Source: Tsukamurella sputi
GTDB lineage: Bacteria; Actinomycetota; Actinomycetes; Mycobacteriales; Mycobacteriaceae
Assembly (NCBI RefSeq): GCF_007858445.1
Contig: NZ_VIGV01000002.1
Coordinates: 434,001 to 498,000 of the forward strand
DNA length: 64,000 nt
Direction: 5' to 3'
Shown: one piece after another, positions 24,642 to 33,352 of the stretch
Numbering within the stretch: the first letter of the stretch is position 1
Layout of the letters: each line of letters begins with the position of its first letter
Translations under genes and position numbers: made by a program
The notes under the pieces: generated by a model
What the model was told of the DNA's origin: nothing
The model's database searches: none
The model's input: the letters and a program-made list of their open reading frames with translations, nothing else

Positions 24642-25883
24642 ATGGACGACGCACACGGAACGCCGGGAGGCCGGCAACCGGGCTCGGCGAAGGACCCCGA
24701 GCCGCGCGATCCGGGCCCGCACACGCAGGACCTGGATCGGCCCCTCCGTGCCTCCTTCCCCACGCGCGCGTGGGGGGTCGTCAAGGGGATGCCCCAGGTC
24801 CTGTGGCGCACGATCGTCAAGTCCTGGGACGACTCCATCGTCGGCCAGAGCGCACAGGCGGCGTTCTGGACCACCCTGTCGCTCGCGCCGCTCCTCCTGG
24901 CGCTGATGGGCCTCATCGGCTACGTGGCGAACTGGTTCGGGCCCGACACCATCGGAGTGATCCACGACCGGCTCATCTCCTTCGGCCTGCGGATCTTCAC
25001 CCCCAACGTGGTGGATGAGATCATCCGCCCCATGGTCGACGGGGTGCTGCAGCAGGGCCGCGGCGATGTCGTCTCGGTGGGCTTCATCATCGCGCTGTGG
25101 GCCGGCTCGTCGGCGCTCTCGTCGTACGTCGATTCGATCAGCATGGCCCACGACCAGCACACCGTGCGCAACCCGGTGCACCAGCGGTTCTTCGCGCTGC
25201 TGCTCTACGTCGAGTTCCTGGTGATCGCGGTCTTCACCCTGCCGCTGGTCGCGCTGGGGCCGAGCTTCATCATCAAGTACATCCCCGCGTCGTGGCACCC
25301 CGCGGTGGCCCAGCTGATCGACTTCGGCTACCTGCCCTTCGTCGTGCTCATGCTGGTCGGCGGGCTCGCGCTGCTCTACCGGCAGGCGCTGCCGCGCCCG
25401 CTGCCCTGGTACCGGCACGTCCCGGGGGCGGCGCTGGCCGCGCTCATCTTCCTGGTCGCCTCGACGGGACTGCGGGTGTACCTGTCGTTCATCGCCTCGG
25501 GCCGGGGGATCTCGTACGGCGCGCTCGCGACCCCGATCGCCTTCCTGCTGTTCACGTTCTTCCTCGGCTTCGCCGTGATGGTGGGCGCCGAGTTCAACGC
25601 CGCGCTGCAGGACCGCTGGCCCGCGCGCGAGGTGCGCACTGATCAGCTGCGCGACTGGGTGGTGGAGCAGATCAAGGAGGCCGGCATCCCGGACCCCGGC
25701 CGAGCGGCCGCCGAAGGACTGCGCCGTGCGACGGACCCGATCCGCCGGCGCCAACGCGCCGAGGCGGACGAGCCGTCGAACAGCGTGGACCGCCCCGAGG
25801 AGGCGACGGTGCGGCGCACCGTGGAGACCGATGCGCCCCGGCCGGCGGCGACGCTGCCGCCCCGCGAGGTGGAGCCGCGCTGA
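24642..25883 (+). CDS. YihY/BrkB-family inner membrane protein (Rv2707-like)
   Basis: A 413-residue protein with a soluble N-terminus of about 60 residues, around six hydrophobic helices (roughly 65-300) and a basic/acidic cytoplasmic tail of about 110 residues. QAAFWTTLSLAPLLLALMG is the usual opening of the YihY fold. Family members were once called ribonuclease BN, but a transport or envelope role is now favoured. It lies near the DUF7455 gene as in mycobacteria, with the helicase gene diverging between them. Confidence 0.88.
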   Translation: MDDAHGTPGGRQPGSAKDPEPRDPGPHTQDLDRPLRASFPTRAWGVVKGMPQVLWRTIVKSWDDSIVGQSAQAAFWTTLSLAPLLLALMGLIGYVANWFGPDTIGVIHDRLISFGLRIFTPNVVDEIIRPMVDGVLQQGRGDVVSVGFIIALWAGSSALSSYVDSISMAHDQHTVRNPVHQRFFALLLYVEFLVIAVFTLPLVALGPSFIIKYIPASWHPAVAQLIDFGYLPFVVLMLVGGLALLYRQALPRPLPWYRHVPGAALAALIFLVASTGLRVYLSFIASGRGISYGALATPIAFLLFTFFLGFAVMVGAEFNAALQDRWPAREVRTDQLRDWVVEQIKEAGIPDPGRAAAEGLRRATDPIRRRQRAEADEPSNSVDRPEEATVRRTVETDAPRPAATLPPREVEPR

Positions 25884-25887
25884 GCGG

Positions 25888-26124
25888 CTACTTCTTCATG
25901 CGGTCGTAGATCTTCTTGCACTCGGGGCACACGGGCGAGCCGGGCTTCGCCGACTTGGTGACCGGGAAGGTCTCTCCGCACAGCGCGACGACGTAGTTGC
26001 CCATCACTGCGGACTCGGCGATCTTGTTCTTCCGCACGTAGTGGAAGAACTTGGGACTGTCATCGTCGTTTCCGGTGTCGGCGTCGACATCGACGTCCGG
26101 CTTCTCCAGGGTCTTCGTGCTCAT
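25888..26124 (-). CDS. DUF3039 small protein (Rv2699c-like)
   Basis: A 78-residue protein with an acidic N-terminus followed by FFHYVRKNKIAESAVMGNYV and ALCGETF...VCPECKKIYD, the latter a Cys/Cys-x2-Cys group suggesting a bound metal. This matches DUF3039, conserved across Actinobacteria. The MSTKT start at 26124 is preferred to the one nine bases further up. It diverges from the DUF3099 gene (38-base gap), the same pair arrangement as in mycobacteria. The function is unknown. Confidence 0.85.
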   Translation of the reverse strand: MSTKTLEKPDVDVDADTGNDDDSPKFFHYVRKNKIAESAVMGNYVVALCGETFPVTKSAKPGSPVCPECKKIYDRMKK

Positions 26125-26162
26125 GACTTTCATTCTGCCAGCCGCAGTGGGACGATCGAAGT

Positions 26163-26498
26163 GTGGGAAACCAAGGTGAGAACACCTACGTCATCACCGA
26201 CGCGGAGGACTCGTACGACGAGCAGCACCGGCGCCGCGTGCGGCGGTACCTGATGATCATGGCGATCCGCATTCCCGCCCTCGTGATCTCGGCGTGGATC
26301 TACTCCGCCACCGGCAACTGGATGATCGCGCTGGCGGTGCTCGCCGGTTCCATCCCCATCCCGTGGATCGCGGTGATCCGCGCCAACGACAGGCCGCGCA
26401 AGCGCAAGGGCGCGCCGGACCGGTTCACCCAGCGCAAGCTGGACCGGCTCGCGCTGCAGGGCCACCCCATCACCACCGTCTCGGGACGCGGCGAATAG
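26163..26498 (+). CDS. DUF3099 membrane protein (Rv2698-like)
   Basis: A 111-residue protein with two transmembrane helices (about 32-49 and 53-72), a soluble N-terminus containing ITDAEDSYDEQHRRR, and a basic C-terminus. This is the DUF3099 pattern. The GTG at 26163 is the only sensible start. The next gene begins directly after its stop codon. The function is unknown. Confidence 0.85.
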   Translation: MGNQGENTYVITDAEDSYDEQHRRRVRRYLMIMAIRIPALVISAWIYSATGNWMIALAVLAGSIPIPWIAVIRANDRPRKRKGAPDRFTQRKLDRLALQGHPITTVSGRGE

Positions 26499-27977
26499 GT
26501 GCACCTCTCCCCCGGCCTGGCACCGCTGTGCCGTCGGCTCGGTCCCGTGCTGGCCGCTGCCGGCTTCTCCGAATCCGCCGTCGCCGACCGCCTGGGCGAT
26601 GCCTACGGCTGTCTGTCCCGCGGTGAGCCCGGCCCCGTCGAATCCGCGGCCGCCGGCGATGCGCCGCTCGATGTGCTGATCCGCCTGTTCCTCGCCGCCG
26701 CACCGGTCCCGCGTCCGCTGGCCGACGGTGCGCTCGCGCCCGTCACCGTCGACGAGGCGCTGGAGGCCGGCCTGCTCGAAAGCGACCCGGAGGCCCCGGA
26801 GCGGGTGCGGGCCGCCCTGAGCCTGCGGCCGCTGGACCTGCCCGACGGTCCGCAGTGGTTCCTCTCCGACCTCGACGGCCTGATGCGGCCGCACCCGCAG
26901 CACCGCGAGCACGTCCTCGGCGTGGGTCACGCCTCGCAGTCGCTGCTGCGGGCCACGCCCCGCGAGCCAGTGGGCTCCGTGCTCGACCTCGGCACCGGCT
27001 GCGGCGTCCACGCCTGTGCCGCCACGCGGTTCGCGGACACGGTGACCGCTACCGATGTCAGCGAGCGCGCGGCCGGCTTCGCCGCAGCGTCCGCCGCGCT
27101 GAACGGCGCGGACATCGAAGTCCTCACGGGCGACTGGTTCGCGCCGGTCGCCGGCCGCCGGTTCGACCTGGTCCTGGCGAACCCGCCCTTCGTCGTGGGC
27201 GAGGGCCGCGTCGACCACACCTACCGCGATTCCGGCCTCGACTTGGACGGTGCCTCCGAGTTGGTGGTGCGCGGGGCACCGGAGCACCTGGCGCCGGGAG
27301 GCACCGCGGCCCTGCTGGCGTCCTGGGTGCACCGCGAGGACGAGTCCTGGCAGGCCCGGGTCGCGTCCTGGCTGCCGAGCGAAGGCGTCGGAGCCTGGGT
27401 CCTGCAGCGCGACGTCGCCGATCCCGCGTTGTACGTGGGCACCTGGCTGCGCGACGAGGGGCTCGATCCCCGCGTCGGCGAGGGCCGCGCGAAGTCCGAT
27501 CGCTGGCTGGCCCACCTCGCGGACGCCGGTGTCACGGGCATCGGGTTCGGGTTCGTGCTGCTGCGGGCGATCGACGGCCCGTCCGAGGTGGTCTGCGAGG
27601 AGCTGAGCCACCCCTTCGAGGACCCGCTGGGCGACGAGGTGCCAGCGCACTTCGCGCGGATGGCCTGGCTCCGCGACGCCGATCTGGACGCCGCCCGCCC
27701 ACTGCTCGGCGACGACGTCGCGCTCGAGCGGGTGTCGGTCACCGGGGACGAGGGCTGGGACGAGGTCGCCGTGCGCGTGACCCGCATGTCGGGGCCGCGG
27801 TGGAGTCACGACATCGACGACGCCGGCGCCCGGCTGCTCGCCGGCTGCCGCGGGGAACTGCCGACGGAGGACCTCGTCGTCCTTCTCGAGGCCGCCACGG
27901 GCGTCGACGGACTGGCCGAGTCCGCGCGCCGGTTGCTCGCCGATCTCCACCGGCACGGATTCGTAACCTTCCTCTAA
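26499..27977 (+). CDS. Class I SAM-dependent methyltransferase, HemK/RsmC-like
   Basis: A 492-residue protein. [12 protein letters not shown] near residues 161-172 is the SAM-binding motif, TDVSERAAG follows in the next strand, and NPPF near 228 is the active-site signature of enzymes that methylate an amide or exocyclic amine. An N-terminal helical domain of about 150 residues and a long C-terminal domain flank it, as in the actinobacterial DUF7059-containing methyltransferases. The target (rRNA, DNA or protein Gln) is unknown. The GTG start follows the DUF3099 stop without a gap. Confidence 0.83.
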   Translation: MHLSPGLAPLCRRLGPVLAAAGFSESAVADRLGDAYGCLSRGEPGPVESAAAGDAPLDVLIRLFLAAAPVPRPLADGALAPVTVDEALEAGLLESDPEAPERVRAALSLRPLDLPDGPQWFLSDLDGLMRPHPQHREHVLGVGHASQSLLRATPREPVGSVLDLGTGCGVHACAATRFADTVTATDVSERAAGFAAASAALNGADIEVLTGDWFAPVAGRRFDLVLANPPFVVGEGRVDHTYRDSGLDLDGASELVVRGAPEHLAPGGTAALLASWVHREDESWQARVASWLPSEGVGAWVLQRDVADPALYVGTWLRDEGLDPRVGEGRAKSDRWLAHLADAGVTGIGFGFVLLRAIDGPSEVVCEELSHPFEDPLGDEVPAHFARMAWLRDADLDAARPLLGDDVALERVSVTGDEGWDEVAVRVTRMSGPRWSHDIDDAGARLLAGCRGELPTEDLVVLLEAATGVDGLAESARRLLADLHRHGFVTFL

Positions 27978-28028
27978 GCAACTTCTCAGCACACCTCTGT
28001 GTTTTCGCAGGTCAGAGGATTCGGCCTC

Positions 28029-28057
28029 GGGAACTCTGTGCGCCCGCCGTCCGTTGA
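28029..28057 (+). promoter_or_regulatory. ECF-type promoter of sigB
   Basis: GGGAACT starts at 28029 and CGTTGA is at 28052-28057, with exactly 17 bases between GGGAAC and CGTTGA. This matches the -35/-10 pattern of SigE/SigH-type stress sigma factors, which drive sigB in mycobacteria. The predicted transcript start is about 25 bases upstream of the sigB start codon. Confidence 0.65.
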
Positions 28058-28089
28058 ACCTGATGTACCGGCGAACAGGAGGCAGCCAC

Positions 28090-29091
28090 ATGGCACACCG
28101 CGTCAACACCGCTAGCACCGCAGCCCGCCCCGCTGATCGGGTGCGGCCCCCGCTGACCGAGGCCGATCTCGATGCTCAGAGTCCCGCCGCGGATCTGGTG
28201 CGGGTGTACCTGAACGGCATCGGCCGCACCGCTCTGCTGACCGCGGAGGACGAGGTCGATCTGGCCAAGCGCATCGAGGCGGGGCTCTACGCCCAGCACC
28301 TCCTGGCCACCAAGAAGCGGATGGCCGCGTCGAAGAAGCGCGACCTGGCGTTCATCGTGCGCGACGGGCAGGCCGCGCGCCAGCACCTGCTCGAGGCCAA
28401 CCTGCGCCTCGTGGTCTCGCTCGCCAAGCGCTACACCGGCCGCGGCATGCCACTGCTGGACCTGATCCAGGAGGGCAACCTGGGCCTGATCCGCGCGATG
28501 GAGAAGTTCGACTACGCCAAGGGCTTCAAGTTCTCGACGTACGCCACGTGGTGGATCCGTCAGGCGATCACCCGCGGCATGGCGGACCAGTCCCGCACCA
28601 TCCGCCTGCCCGTCCACCTTGTGGAGCAGGTGAACAAGCTGGCCCGCATCCGACGCGAGCTGCATCAGCAGCTGGGCCGCGAGGCCACGGACGCGGAGCT
28701 CGCGGAGGAGTCGGGCATCCCCGCCGAGAAGATCGCCGATCTCATGGATCACTCGCGTGACCCGGTGAGCCTCGACATGCCCGTCGGGTCCGACGAGGAG
28801 GCCCCGCTGGGCGACTTCATCGAGGACGCGGAGGCCGCCTCGGCCGAGTCCGCCGTCATCTCGCGGCTCATGCACAGCGACGTGCGGTCGGTCCTGGCGA
28901 CGCTCGACGAGCGCGAGCAGCAGGTCATCCGCCTGCGCTACGGCCTCGACGACGGCCAGCCCCGCACCCTGGACCAGATCGGCAAGCTTTTCGGGCTCTC
29001 CCGCGAGCGCGTGCGCCAGATCGAGCGCGAGGTCATGAGCAAGCTCCGCAACGGCGAGCGGGCGGATCGCCTGCGCGCGTACGCGAGCTAG
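28090..29091 (+). CDS. sigB: RNA polymerase sigma factor SigB
   Basis: A 333-residue group 2 sigma-70 factor without region 1.1. Region 1.2 begins [12 protein letters not shown], regions 2.2-2.4 contain [19 protein letters not shown] and [13 protein letters not shown], and region 4.2 is [20 protein letters not shown] near residue 300. The length and neighbouring ideR identify it as SigB, the stress/stationary-phase partner of SigA. The start at 28090 follows AGGAGG. An ECF-type promoter is visible upstream. The gene converges on the GNAT/acyl-CoA synthetase gene with a terminator hairpin between. Confidence 0.95.
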   Translation: MAHRVNTASTAARPADRVRPPLTEADLDAQSPAADLVRVYLNGIGRTALLTAEDEVDLAKRIEAGLYAQHLLATKKRMAASKKRDLAFIVRDGQAARQHLLEANLRLVVSLAKRYTGRGMPLLDLIQEGNLGLIRAMEKFDYAKGFKFSTYATWWIRQAITRGMADQSRTIRLPVHLVEQVNKLARIRRELHQQLGREATDAELAEESGIPAEKIADLMDHSRDPVSLDMPVGSDEEAPLGDFIEDAEAASAESAVISRLMHSDVRSVLATLDEREQQVIRLRYGLDDGQPRTLDQIGKLFGLSRERVRQIEREVMSKLRNGERADRLRAYAS

Positions 29092-29106
29092 AGGACCAGC
29101 ACGGTA

Positions 29107-29141
29107 GGAACCGCGTCGGCTGCTACAGCCGGCGCGGTTCC
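29107..29141. terminator. Terminator hairpin after sigB
   Basis: A 15-bp stem (29107-29121 with 29127-29141, arms starting GGAACCGCG, one mismatch) has a 5-base loop. It lies 15 bases after sigB and overlaps the last codons of the convergent gene, so it may serve both. Confidence 0.75.
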
Positions 29142-31840
29142 GCTTGTTGGGTGAGCATGTCGCTGGCGTGGCCGATCCGGATCACCACCGACAGCACAGC
29201 AGCACCGTCCGTGGTGGCGAGGATCGGCTGGCAGTCGATGGACGCGATCTCGGGCACCTCGTAGGCGAGGGCCGCGACGCGGGTCACGACGTCGGTCAGT
29301 GCCGCCCTGTCGACTCCGGACTCGCCCGCGAAACCGTCGAGCAGCGGGGCGGAGCGGGTCGCGGTGACCAGATCGGCCGCGGCCGCGTTGGTCAGCGGCA
29401 GCAGCCGGTAGACGCGGTCGCCGAGCAGCTCGGGGACGGCGCCGCTGAGCCCGAAGGACAGCAGCGGGCCGATCCGCGGATCGTTCTCGTAGCCGACCGC
29501 GCAGCCGATGCCCTTGTGCGCCATGCGCTGCACGTGCAGCGTCGCCTCCCCTGTGGCCTGAGAGAGCTCGGCGAAGGCGTCGGCCACCGCCTGCGGGCCC
29601 GCCAGATCCAGCCGGACGGCCGCGAGATCGGCGCGCAGGCGCCACCGCTCCCCCATGGCTTTGACGGCCACGGGGTACCCGAGACGTTCGGCGGCGACCA
29701 CCGCCTCCTCCGGACTGGAGACCACGTCGAAGGCCACGACCCCGACGCCGTAGAGCTTCAGCAGTTCCGCGCTCTGCGCGAAACTCAGGGTGACGGGTCC
29801 CTCTTCGCCGTCGCCGTCCGTCGCGGACAGCCACTCCCGCACTCTGGTCCGGGCCGTCTCCACGTCGGTGCCCTCGGGCCGCGCGGTGTCGGAGATCGGC
29901 CGGGCCCGCCACTGGGCGTAGCGCCAGCCGTGCGCGAGGACGCGGGCCGCACGCTCGGGCTCCGGGTACGACGGGACCGAGCCCCGCACCCGGACACCGT
30001 GTTCGTCGGTGGCGGCGAGGATCTCGGCAACACCGTCGAACGCGAGGAAGGTCGAGACGATCGGTTTGGCCTGCCTCCGGGAGGCCTCGAGCAGCACCGC
30101 GGCGTGCGCTTCGGGCGGCGCCTCGACGGGCGGGACGAAGACGGCGATGATCGCGTCCACCGCATCGTCGGCGAGGGCGGCGTCGATCGCGGCGCCGAAC
30201 TCCTCGGGGGTCGCCGCCGCACCGAGGTCGACGGGCTGCGCGACGTCGAGGCCCTCCCGGATGCCGGTGTGGGTGGCGAGGATGCCGAGCGCCGTCGAGT
30301 TGCCGATGACGGCGACCCGCGGCCCGGCGGGCAGCGGCTGGTAGCTGAAGAAGGTGGCGCAGTCGAACAGTTCGGGGATGGAGTCCACCTGGACCACACC
30401 GGAGTTCTCGAACAGCGCCTCCGAGCCGCGTTGGCGGCGATCGGCGTCGACGCCGCCGCGATGCACTGCCACGATCGGCTTCTGCCGGGACAGTCGCTGT
30501 GCGATGCGGCCGAACTTGCGCGGGTTACCGAAGCTCTCGAGGTACAGCAGCACCACCTCGGTGGCGTCGTCGGTGTCCCAGTACTGCAGGACGTCGTTGC
30601 CGGAGACGTCGGCACGGTTACCGGCGGAGACGAAGGTGGTCAGTCCCACACCGCGTTTGGCCGCGGTGTCCAGGATGGCGATGCCGAGGGCGCCGGACTG
30701 GCAGAAGAAACCGACGTTCCCGCGGCCGGGAACGACGGGCGCCAGCGTCGCGTTGATCCGCACCTCGCGGTCGGTGTTGATCACGCCGAGCGCGTTCGGG
30801 CCGATCAGCCGCATGCCGTGGGACCGCACGGCTTTGAGCAGGCGCCGCTCGGACTCCTTGCCGCGTCCGCCGGCGTCGGAGAAGCCGGAGGAGACGACGA
30901 GCAGCGTGCGCACCTCCTTGGCGAGGCAGTCGTCGAGCACCTGGCCCATGTTGTCCGCGGGCACCGCGACCACGGCGAGGTCGACCTGGTCGGGGATGTC
31001 GCGCACCGACTCGTAGGCGCGGATCCCCGCGACGGACCGGCGATCCGGATGCACGGGGTACACGGGACCCGCGAAATCGCCGGCGATGATATTGCGCAGC
31101 ACCGCGTGTCCGACCTTGCCGGGGGTGGCCGACGCACCGATCACCGCGATCGACGTGGGACGCAGTGCGTTGCTCACGCTGCGCGCCTCCGAGGCGAGCT
31201 CGCGGGCGTTGCGCACGGCGACGAGCGCCTCCGTGGGGTCGATGCCGAACTCGACGTGCACGACGCTGCCGTCGAAGCTGCGGCGCAGCTCGTACCCGGC
31301 GGCCTTGAAGACGTTGACCATGTACCGGTTCTCCGCGAGGACCTCCGCCTCGAACCGGTGGAAGCCGTTCTCCGCCGCTGCGCCGGCGAGGTGCTCGAGG
31401 AGGATCGGCCCGAGGCCGCGCCCCTGGTGCTCGTCGGCGACGACGAAGGCGACCTCCGCCGAGGTCGGCTTCCCGGAGTCGGCGAGGCCCTCATAAAGGC
31501 CCACCGCGATGATCTTGCCGCCGAGGATCGCGAGGAGGCAGACGCGCTGCTCGTGGTCGACGGTCGTCATCCGGGCCACGTCGCGCGGCGGCATCACCGG
31601 GTACGGTCCGAAGTACCGCAGGTAGCGGGTGCGCTCGGAGAGTCCGCCGTGGAACTCCACCATCGCATCGGCGTCGTCGGGGACGACGGGGCGCAGGTGG
31701 ACGACGCCGCCGTCGGAGGCGAGGACGTCCGCGACCCAGTGGACGGGGAACTCGTAGGGCCCCGACGGCGCCTGCGTGCTCGGCGCCGGGAACGGGTCGG
31801 TGGCGGGCCCGGACGGATGGAGTGGGGTCTCGTCAGTCAC
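29123..31840 (-). CDS. GNAT acetyltransferase fused to an ADP-forming-type acyl-CoA synthetase
   Basis: A 905-residue fusion. Residues about 40-215 form a GNAT domain (VADEHQGRGLGPILLEHL is the acetyl-CoA motif). From about 230 there is a CoA-binding domain (SIAVIGASATPGKVGHAV), a succinyl-CoA-ligase-like domain and an ATP-grasp domain near the C-terminus. Such fusions act as protein lysine acetyltransferases whose synthetase part senses acyl-CoA or nucleotide. The deacetylase acuC lies directly upstream, suggesting an acetylation/deacetylation pair. The GTG at 31840 has GGAGG seven bases away and overlaps the last mini-cistron of the tandem repeat by eight bases. Confidence 0.88.
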   Translation of the reverse strand: MTDETPLHPSGPATDPFPAPSTQAPSGPYEFPVHWVADVLASDGGVVHLRPVVPDDADAMVEFHGGLSERTRYLRYFGPYPVMPPRDVARMTTVDHEQRVCLLAILGGKIIAVGLYEGLADSGKPTSAEVAFVVADEHQGRGLGPILLEHLAGAAAENGFHRFEAEVLAENRYMVNVFKAAGYELRRSFDGSVVHVEFGIDPTEALVAVRNARELASEARSVSNALRPTSIAVIGASATPGKVGHAVLRNIIAGDFAGPVYPVHPDRRSVAGIRAYESVRDIPDQVDLAVVAVPADNMGQVLDDCLAKEVRTLLVVSSGFSDAGGRGKESERRLLKAVRSHGMRLIGPNALGVINTDREVRINATLAPVVPGRGNVGFFCQSGALGIAILDTAAKRGVGLTTFVSAGNRADVSGNDVLQYWDTDDATEVVLLYLESFGNPRKFGRIAQRLSRQKPIVAVHRGGVDADRRQRGSEALFENSGVVQVDSIPELFDCATFFSYQPLPAGPRVAVIGNSTALGILATHTGIREGLDVAQPVDLGAAATPEEFGAAIDAALADDAVDAIIAVFVPPVEAPPEAHAAVLLEASRRQAKPIVSTFLAFDGVAEILAATDEHGVRVRGSVPSYPEPERAARVLAHGWRYAQWRARPISDTARPEGTDVETARTRVREWLSATDGDGEEGPVTLSFAQSAELLKLYGVGVVAFDVVSSPEEAVVAAERLGYPVAVKAMGERWRLRADLAAVRLDLAGPQAVADAFAELSQATGEATLHVQRMAHKGIGCAVGYENDPRIGPLLSFGLSGAVPELLGDRVYRLLPLTNAAAADLVTATRSAPLLDGFAGESGVDRAALTDVVTRVAALAYEVPEIASIDCQPILATTDGAAVLSVVIRIGHASDMLTQQAEPRRL

Positions 31841-31898
31841 GGGGGTCCTCCGGGTCGAGTCCTGGAGTGCGAAGCGCGGCAGGGAACACGTCAATCAC
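31833..31898 (-). CDS. Mini-cistron 3 of the acuC-GNAT junction repeat
   Basis: A 21-codon reading frame (GTG at 31898, TGA at 31835-31833) with its own GGAGG site. It reads M-I-D then VFPAALRTPGLDPEDPRD. It overlaps both the preceding mini-cistron and the GNAT gene start by eight bases. It is too short to be detected as a gene by usual means; translation is predicted from the ribosome site and the overlap geometry. Confidence 0.4.
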   Translation of the reverse strand: MIDVFPAALRTPGLDPEDPRD

Positions 31899-31956
31899 GA
31901 GGATCCTCCGGGTCGAGTCCTGGAGTGCGAAGTGCGGCAGGGAACACGTCAGTCAC
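31891..31956 (-). CDS. Mini-cistron 2 of the acuC-GNAT junction repeat
   Basis: A 21-codon frame starting with GTG at 31956 and ending TGA at 31893-31891. It reads M-T-D then VFPAALRTPGLDPEDPRD. A GGAGG site sits seven bases before the start. It overlaps mini-cistrons 1 and 3 by eight bases each. Expression is predicted, not shown. Confidence 0.4.
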   Translation of the reverse strand: MTDVFPAALRTPGLDPEDPRD

Positions 31957-32014
31957 GAGGATCCTCCGGGTCGAGTCCTGGAGTGCGAAGTGCGGCAGGG
32001 AACACGTCAGTCAC
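31949..32014 (-). CDS. Mini-cistron 1 of the acuC-GNAT junction repeat
   Basis: A 21-codon frame starting with GTG at 32014, eight bases inside the end of acuC, and ending at 31949. It has the same peptide as mini-cistron 2. The last part of the peptide, GLDPEDPRD, is the same as the end of AcuC, which indicates that the unit arose by duplication of the acuC 3' end together with the downstream start site. Confidence 0.4.
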   Translation of the reverse strand: MTDVFPAALRTPGLDPEDPRD

Positions 32015-33236
32015 GAGGATCCTCCGGGTCGAGTCCGTGGAGAGGAAATACAGCGGAGCGGGCACGCGCGATGAAGCGGTCGGCCGCGGCGTCCATCGGC
32101 GCGGACGTGGGGTCGTAGGACGAGGGTTCCCACGGCGTGAAGGTGGTCTCGCCGCCCTCGCCCATGGTCTCGGGCAGGGTGTCGACGGCGCCGACCTGCT
32201 CCGTCGGCAGGCTCGCGGCGAGGTCCTTCCACTCGGCGGGGATCGGGGTCGCGGGGTCGAGATCGGCACCGACCACGGCGGCGATGAGGTGGGTCCAGGC
32301 TCGGGGTACCACGTCCACGAGTTGATAGCCTCCGCCGCCGACGGCGAGCCAGCGGCCGTCGCACACCTCGTCCGCGAGGTCGCGCATCGCGAGGATCGCC
32401 GCGCGCTGGCCGTCGACGGTGAGTGCGAGGTCGGTGAGCGGGTCGCTCGCGTGCGAGTCGCAGCCGCACTGACTCACGATGAGCTGCGGGCGGAACTCCC
32501 GGACCACGGACGGGACCACAGCGTGGAAGGCACGGAGCCACAGGCCGTCGGGGCAGAACGCGGGCACCGGGATGTTGACGGCTGTGCCGCGGGCCTCGGG
32601 CCCGCCGAGCTCCGTCGGGTATCCGGTGTTGGGCCACAGGTGTTGCGGGTCCTCGTGCAGCGAGATCGTCAGCACCCGTGGGTCGTTCCAGAACTGGGCC
32701 TGCACGCCGTCGCCGTGGTGGGCGTCGACGTCGATGTAGGCGATCCGGTCGTATCCGTTGTCGAGGAGCCAGGAGATCGCGATGGCGGCGTCGTTGTAGA
32801 CGCAGAATCCGGAAGCGTGGGAACGCATCGCGTGGTGCATCCCGCCCGCGATGTTCACGGCCCGGGTCGTGGTGCCCGAGGCGATCGCCTTGGCGCCGGC
32901 GAGGGTGGATCCGACGAGGCTCGCCGCTGCCTCGTGCATGCGCAGGAAGATCGGATTGTCGTCGTTGCCGAGTCCGTACCCGGTCAGGTCGATCCGGGAG
33001 CGGCCCGAGCCGGCGACGCGCACCGCCGCGAGGTAGTCGTCGGTGTGGGCGCGGCCGAGTTCCAGCGGGTCGAGCACCCCCGGCGTCACCGTCTCGACAC
33101 CGTCGAGCACGCCCAGCATCCGGGAGAGCTCCATCGTCAACCGCAGGCGCACCGGATCCATCGGATGCGAGTGGGAGAAGCGGTAGTCGAGTACGGAGGG
33201 GTCCCAGACCACCTGGGAGTCGGGGAACCGTGCCAT
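32007..33236 (-). CDS. acuC: Histone-deacetylase-family protein AcuC
   Basis: A 409-residue class I-like deacetylase. GGMHHAM near residue 134 carries the tandem catalytic His residues, DVDAHHGDGVQ near 169 the metal-binding Asp/His, and SQCGCDSHASDPL a later active-site segment. Bacterial AcuC removes acetyl groups from acetyl-CoA synthetase and other proteins. The downstream GNAT/synthetase fusion would be its opposing enzyme. It diverges from ideR. Its C-terminus AVFPLHGLDPEDPRD is the source of the adjacent repeat. Confidence 0.9.
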   Translation of the reverse strand: MARFPDSQVVWDPSVLDYRFSHSHPMDPVRLRLTMELSRMLGVLDGVETVTPGVLDPLELGRAHTDDYLAAVRVAGSGRSRIDLTGYGLGNDDNPIFLRMHEAAASLVGSTLAGAKAIASGTTTRAVNIAGGMHHAMRSHASGFCVYNDAAIAISWLLDNGYDRIAYIDVDAHHGDGVQAQFWNDPRVLTISLHEDPQHLWPNTGYPTELGGPEARGTAVNIPVPAFCPDGLWLRAFHAVVPSVVREFRPQLIVSQCGCDSHASDPLTDLALTVDGQRAAILAMRDLADEVCDGRWLAVGGGGYQLVDVVPRAWTHLIAAVVGADLDPATPIPAEWKDLAASLPTEQVGAVDTLPETMGEGGETTFTPWEPSSYDPTSAPMDAAADRFIARARSAVFPLHGLDPEDPRD

Positions 33237-33278
33237 GGATCACGACCCTAGTCGTTACGCCACTGCACCGCTTCCAAG

Positions 33279-33293
33279 TTAGGTAACCTTAAG
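33279..33293. promoter_or_regulatory. Possible iron-regulator (IdeR/DtxR) half-site pair between acuC and ideR
   Basis: TTAGGTAACCTTAAG contains TTAGGT facing ACCTTAA, reminiscent of the TTAGGTTAGSCTAACCTAA box but shorter. It lies in the 116-bp divergent gap acuC/ideR. The spacing departs from the 19-bp consensus, so IdeR binding is only a possibility. Confidence 0.3.
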
Positions 33294-33352
33294 TACGGGG
33301 GACTGTCGCCCGTCTCGGTTAAGCTCGACAGTGACGAGAAGGAGCTGGATAC

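Larger units (their letters stand above)
31846..32037. repeat. 58-bp tandem repeat, 3.3 copies
   Basis: Units start at 31846, 31904 and 31962, with a partial fourth at 32020-32036. The second and third copies are identical and the first differs at two bases. Each unit contains a ribosome site, a GTG start and a stop, i.e. a copy of the acuC-to-GNAT gene junction. The copies are contiguous without spacers, so this is not a CRISPR array. Confidence 0.95.

Noticed and set aside
26130-28118. Open reading frame of 662 codons on the minus strand
   Set aside because: It is the shadow of the DUF3099 and methyltransferase genes.
31846-32037. Tandem repeat considered as a CRISPR array
   Set aside because: The units are directly adjacent without spacers and there are no cas genes; the repeat encodes a gene junction instead.
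29144-32074. Open reading frame of 976 codons on the plus strand
   Set aside because: It is the antisense shadow of the GNAT/acyl-CoA synthetase gene; the product is His/Arg/Gly-rich with no domain, while the minus strand encodes recognisable motifs.
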